64,000 nucleotides of DNA, taken from positions 50,653-114,652 of the forward strand of contig JAKSIL010000005.1 of assembly GCA_024398815.1 (NCBI GenBank), in the 5' to 3' direction. Below, one piece after another: positions 61,699-64,000 of this stretch (its first letter is position 1; the number at the start of each line of letters is the position of its first letter). The stretch is from Fibrobacter sp. (GTDB lineage Bacteria; Fibrobacterota; Fibrobacteria; Fibrobacterales; Fibrobacteraceae). The position numbers were made by a program, and so were the translations under genes. The notes under the pieces were generated by a model, which had not been told where the DNA came from, did no database searches, and worked only from the letters and a program-made list of their open reading frames with translations.

Positions 61699-62028
61699 TT
61701 ATTCACTTTTTTTGATTTCTTGACGATAAAGCTCTGAATTTATTTTTATAGGTGCAACAGATTCCATTTTCAAATTCAGATAATCATCTTTCGTTGGACA
61801 ATACACAAAAACAAGCATCTCATACCGCAGTGAAAAGGAATTGCCTTTCTGCTCTATTTTTACAGCGTTATGTTGAGGTATAAAAGTTGCTTCAACTTTG
61901 CATTTTTCATGCTTCCATGCAATTTGGCCGAACGCGGCAAAAGCAGAGACAACCCCTAAAGCCAGCATCAGAAGAACAAGTCCCAAAGTCCTCCAGAAAA
62001 AACTTTTTACTCGCTCATTCAAGTTCAT
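61699..62028 (-). CDS. Small single-pass membrane protein, unknown
   Basis: 109 residues with one N-terminal transmembrane or signal segment (GLVLLMLALGVVSAFAAF) and a beta-rich C-terminal part (CKVEATFIPQHNAVKI, RYEMLVFVYCPTK). No known family. Ends near the 61499 gene in the opposite direction with no visible terminator. Confidence 0.65.
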   Translation of the reverse strand: MNLNERVKSFFWRTLGLVLLMLALGVVSAFAAFGQIAWKHEKCKVEATFIPQHNAVKIEQKGNSFSLRYEMLVFVYCPTKDDYLNLKMESVAPIKINSELYRQEIKKSE

Positions 62029-62062
62029 TTTGCATTTATAACTTCATTGTATTCAGATACCG

Positions 62063-62692
62063 CTAGAAAGCAAGCATCAGTTTCATGCCGCCGCCGGCAT
62101 TCGCTACGTCAACTGTCGGAAGAATCGACATTTGCAAGCTAACGCCTTGCTCCTCGGCAGTTTTTTCCGCAGGAGCACCAGCCGCACGGCGACGTTTGTA
62201 GGCGTTATCGGACTTCAGGTATTCATCGCGCTTGACGGCATGGTCCTTGTGTTTGCCATACGCATAAATGTTATACCCGAGAAGCGGGATTCCCAAAGCC
62301 AGAGTCGGAGTCGCAAAACAAATAATAAGCAAGCCTCCGGCAAGATCATCGAAAGCCTTTGATAAGCCCTCACCATCGCGATTCATGGCGTAGATGCCCA
62401 TGCCGAGGAAGGTCAAGCCAGCAGCCGTAAAAACGGAGCCAAAGGTGATACCAACGACATTCGGCGTCGTATGGGAATTCACGGCTTCGGCCATGACCAA
62501 ATCATGGTAAATCTGCGTACTATCAACATTCCAATCCATCGGCGGAAGCGCCGCCAACTCCTCATCGGACAAAGTATCTGTCGCTACGGGGTACGGTTCC
62601 GGAACGAAAGTAGACTTAGTCGAGCCCCCTCTAGCAAAGCAAAACGATACAAGGAACAGAGAAAAAAAAAGGACTTTGGATAAACTTTTCAT
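62063..62692 (-). CDS. Membrane protein of unknown function
   Basis: 209 residues. Signal peptide (KVLFFSLFLVSFCFARGG) then two or three hydrophobic helices (NVVGITFGSVFTAAGLTFLGMG and LLIICFATPTLALGIPLLGYN), and a C-terminal amphipathic segment ending MKLMLAF, a possible outer-membrane tail. Related small proteins with this TM-loop-TM pattern are found in this lineage without function. It lies downstream of the pgk region in the same direction, beyond two structured repeats. Confidence 0.65.
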   Translation of the reverse strand: MKSLSKVLFFSLFLVSFCFARGGSTKSTFVPEPYPVATDTLSDEELAALPPMDWNVDSTQIYHDLVMAEAVNSHTTPNVVGITFGSVFTAAGLTFLGMGIYAMNRDGEGLSKAFDDLAGGLLIICFATPTLALGIPLLGYNIYAYGKHKDHAVKRDEYLKSDNAYKRRRAAGAPAEKTAEEQGVSLQMSILPTVDVANAGGGMKLMLAF

Positions 62693-62738
62693 GCAAACAA
62701 ATATAAGCTTTTTTTTTCATTAAACGTGCGCATAACAA

Positions 62739-62880
62739 AAAAATTTTTCTTAGAAGCAAGCAGAGCAAAATCCTTGAGGCGAATGCAGCGCAAGCATTTA
62801 TGCTTGCATTGCTGAGCCGATTGGATTTCTGGAAGGCCGCAGGACCCAAAAAAAGAACCCGATTTTCATCGGATTCTTTT
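62739..62880. repeat. 142-bp structured repeat, copy 1
   Basis: Matches 63008-63150 except for one A insertion. It contains the hairpin GCAAGCAT / ATGCTTGC (62790-62807) and ends in a terminator-like stem CCGAT / ATCGG with outer GAA / TTC pairs and a T run at 62877. Confidence 0.9.
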
Positions 62881-63007
62881 TTTAATTATCCACAATATGG
62901 AATTCGCTTAGAACCGAGTGCAAGGCGCAAAAATTCGTCTGCAGAGTAATTCGTCTAGAAACAAAAACAGCAGGCTTTCCAAGGAAAGCCCGCCATAAAC
63001 ACCTTTC

Positions 63008-63150
63008 AAAAATTTTTCTTAGAAGCAAGCAGAGCAAAATCCTTGAGGCGAATGCAGCGCAAGCATTTATGCTTGCATTGCTGAGCCGATTGGATTTCTG
63101 GAAGGCCGCAGGACCCAAAAAAAAGAACCCGATTTTCATCGGATTCTTTT
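63008..63150. repeat. 142-bp structured repeat, copy 2
   Basis: Second copy, offset 269-270 bp. The terminal hairpin at 63125-63146 is bidirectional; on the minus strand it lies downstream of pgk and may terminate it. Confidence 0.9.
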
Positions 63151-63187
63151 AAATTTCCCTAATCAGGAATTTTTTACCGCATACTGC

Positions 63188-63294
63188 GTAATTCGTCTAG
63201 AAACGAGCAAGACAAGAAACGCGAGCCGAAGCTGTATTAAACATACAGCGAGAGCTCGCGTGACGCAGTATTGCGAAGTTTATCGACGAATTAC
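63188..63294 (-). repeat. Nested inverted-repeat element at the 3' end of pgk
   Basis: GTAATTCGTC (63188-63197) pairs with GACGAATTAC (63285-63294), which includes the pgk stop codon. Inside, TACTGCGT pairs with ACGCAGTA, and on the minus strand CGCGAGC-TCTC-GCTGTAT pairs with ATACAGC-TTCG-GCTCGCG around a GTTTA loop. Likely an RNA structure of the pgk transcript. Confidence 0.7.
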
Positions 63295-64000
63295 TTGTCC
63301 GTAAGGAATGCGACGCCCGGCAACTCCTTCCCTTCGAGGAGTTCCAGAGAAGCGCCACCACCGGTAGAAGTGTGGGTGACCTTCTTGTCGGCGCCGTACT
63401 TCTTAGCAGCAGTTGCGGTATCGCCACCACCGATCACGGTGATTGCGCCAGCAGCGGTAGCTTCGACGATAGCGTCAGCCATAGCCTTGGTTGCCTTTTC
63501 GAATGCTTCGAATTCGAACACGCCTGCAGGGCCGTTCCAAACGATGGTCTTGGAGGACTTGATGGCATCAACAAAGAGCTTGGTGGATTCTGCACCAACG
63601 TCGAGGCCCATCCAGCCAGCCGGAATGCCTTCAGCGTCAGAAACGCACTTGGTAGCAGCGTCAGCAGCGAACTTGTCAGCAGCAACGTAGTCAACCGGGA
63701 GGATGATTTCCTTACCGGCAGCCTTAGCCTTGGCAACCAGTTCCGGAACGAGCTTTGCACCTTCTTCGTCGAACAAAGAAGAACCGATTTCGATGTTGTT
63801 CATGACCTTCTTGAAGGTGAACGCCATGCCACCGCCGATGATAATCTTGTCGGCCTTGTCGAGGAGGTTGTTGATGAGCTGAATCTTGTCGGCGACCTTG
63901 GCACCGCCGAGGATGGCGAGGAACGGACGCGGAGGATTGTTGAGGACCTGGTCGAACGCCTTGAGTTCCTTGTTCATGAGGAAGCCAGCAGCGCGCTGCG
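63291..64000 (-). CDS. pgk: Phosphoglycerate kinase, C-terminal part (5' end outside window)
   Basis: About 236 codons visible; the frame continues past the window. The internal Met at 63977 is not the start, since the sequence upstream of it (AAGFL) is the family's conserved AAGFLMxKEL. Signatures: [55 protein letters not shown] and [10 protein letters not shown]. Pgk makes ATP from 1,3-bisphosphoglycerate in glycolysis. The stop codon is embedded in a long inverted repeat that continues into the 3' UTR. Confidence 0.95.
   Translation of the reverse strand, partial: QRAAGFLMNKELKAFDQVLNNPPRPFLAILGGAKVADKIQLINNLLDKADKIIIGGGMAFTFKKVMNNIEIGSSLFDEEGAKLVPELVAKAKAAGKEIILPVDYVAADKFAADAATKCVSDAEGIPAGWMGLDVGAESTKLFVDAIKSSKTIVWNGPAGVFEFEAFEKATKAMADAIVEATAAGAITVIGGGDTATAAKKYGADKKVTHTSTGGGASLELLEGKELPGVAFLTDK

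Larger units (their letters stand above)
62693..63290. other. 598-bp non-coding region between pgk and the 62063 gene
   Basis: Carries both copies of the 142-bp repeat and the nested inverted repeat at 63188-63294. Between them (62896-62965) is a degenerate stretch with ATTCGyyTAGAA-type motifs. The string GTAATTCGTCTAGAAAC occurs at 62946-62962 and 63188-63204. Short open frames crossing the repeats are not supported as genes. Confidence 0.8.

Noticed and set aside
62631..63139. Short minus-strand ORFs in the 142-bp repeats sharing GPAAFQKSNRLSNASI
   Set aside because: Shared peptide results from the DNA repeat; hairpins and a terminator occupy the same bases.

Overview
The window looks like chromosome of a Fibrobacter species or a close relative. 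The main evidence is lineage-typical protein families: at least seven proteins with the Fibrobacter succinogenes major paralogous (FISUMP) domain, two TIGR02147-family proteins, plant-cell-wall glycosidases (a GH74 xyloglucanase-like and a GH8 enzyme), a CotH-family protein, and C-terminal tails that resemble type IX secretion sorting domains. I saw no phage, transposase, CRISPR or rRNA genes. One tRNA (Gly, CCC) is present.

Layout. 1-434 is the 3' end of a nucleotide-sugar reductase/epimerase. 489-4768 (minus) holds two adjacent lipoproteins built from collagen-like Gly-X-Y blocks and Cys modules. 4925-6999 is a glycosyltransferase plus flippase-like pair. 7057-12077 encodes a double-FISUMP lipoprotein, a large unknown lipoprotein and a likely outer-membrane protein. 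12083-15655 (minus) is an array of four FISUMP lipoproteins with a LolA-like gene inside it. 15705-29138 (minus) is mostly core metabolism and envelope: gpsA, plsY, der, nudC, a diguanylate cyclase, two GT2 enzymes, speA, a carboxynorspermidine-synthase-type gene, galE and a CotH-family protein. 29464-35260 (plus) starts with a TIGR02147 regulator-like gene and its lipoprotein partner, then an acyltransferase, cysK and putP. 35378-48805 carries GH74, a histidine phosphatase, tRNA-Gly, HAD, aspartoacylase, dusA, GH8 and an MBL hydrolase. 48922-53621 holds a 31-residue ribosomal-type basic protein, argF, an NlpC/P60 lipoprotein, a DUF3943 protein and pheA. 53654-64000 holds further lipoproteins, rph, a second TIGR02147-lipoprotein pair, hisH, small genes and the 3' part of pgk.

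The strongest new signals are regulatory and noncoding. (1) Both TIGR02147 genes are followed directly by a lipoprotein gene. Both have a -35/17 bp/TATATT promoter whose -10 ends 7 nt before the ATG, with the 8-mer TGTATCAT just upstream of the -35. This suggests leaderless, possibly autoregulated regulator-lipoprotein cassettes. (2) About ten other genes without a Shine-Dalgarno sequence also carry a TAnnnT box 6-9 nt before the ATG. (3) Two intergenic regions (50227-50413 and 55504-55715) each hold three copies of a long hairpin with a conserved stem and fixed loop length. (4) A composite AT-rich palindromic element occurs twice (24540-24631, 55884-55976), and a 142-bp structured repeat occurs twice next to pgk.

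About fifteen predicted lipoproteins are encoded here. Most carry acidic residues shortly after the acylated Cys, which may be a lineage-specific sorting signal. All family assignments come from reading the translated sequence. No database search was run.
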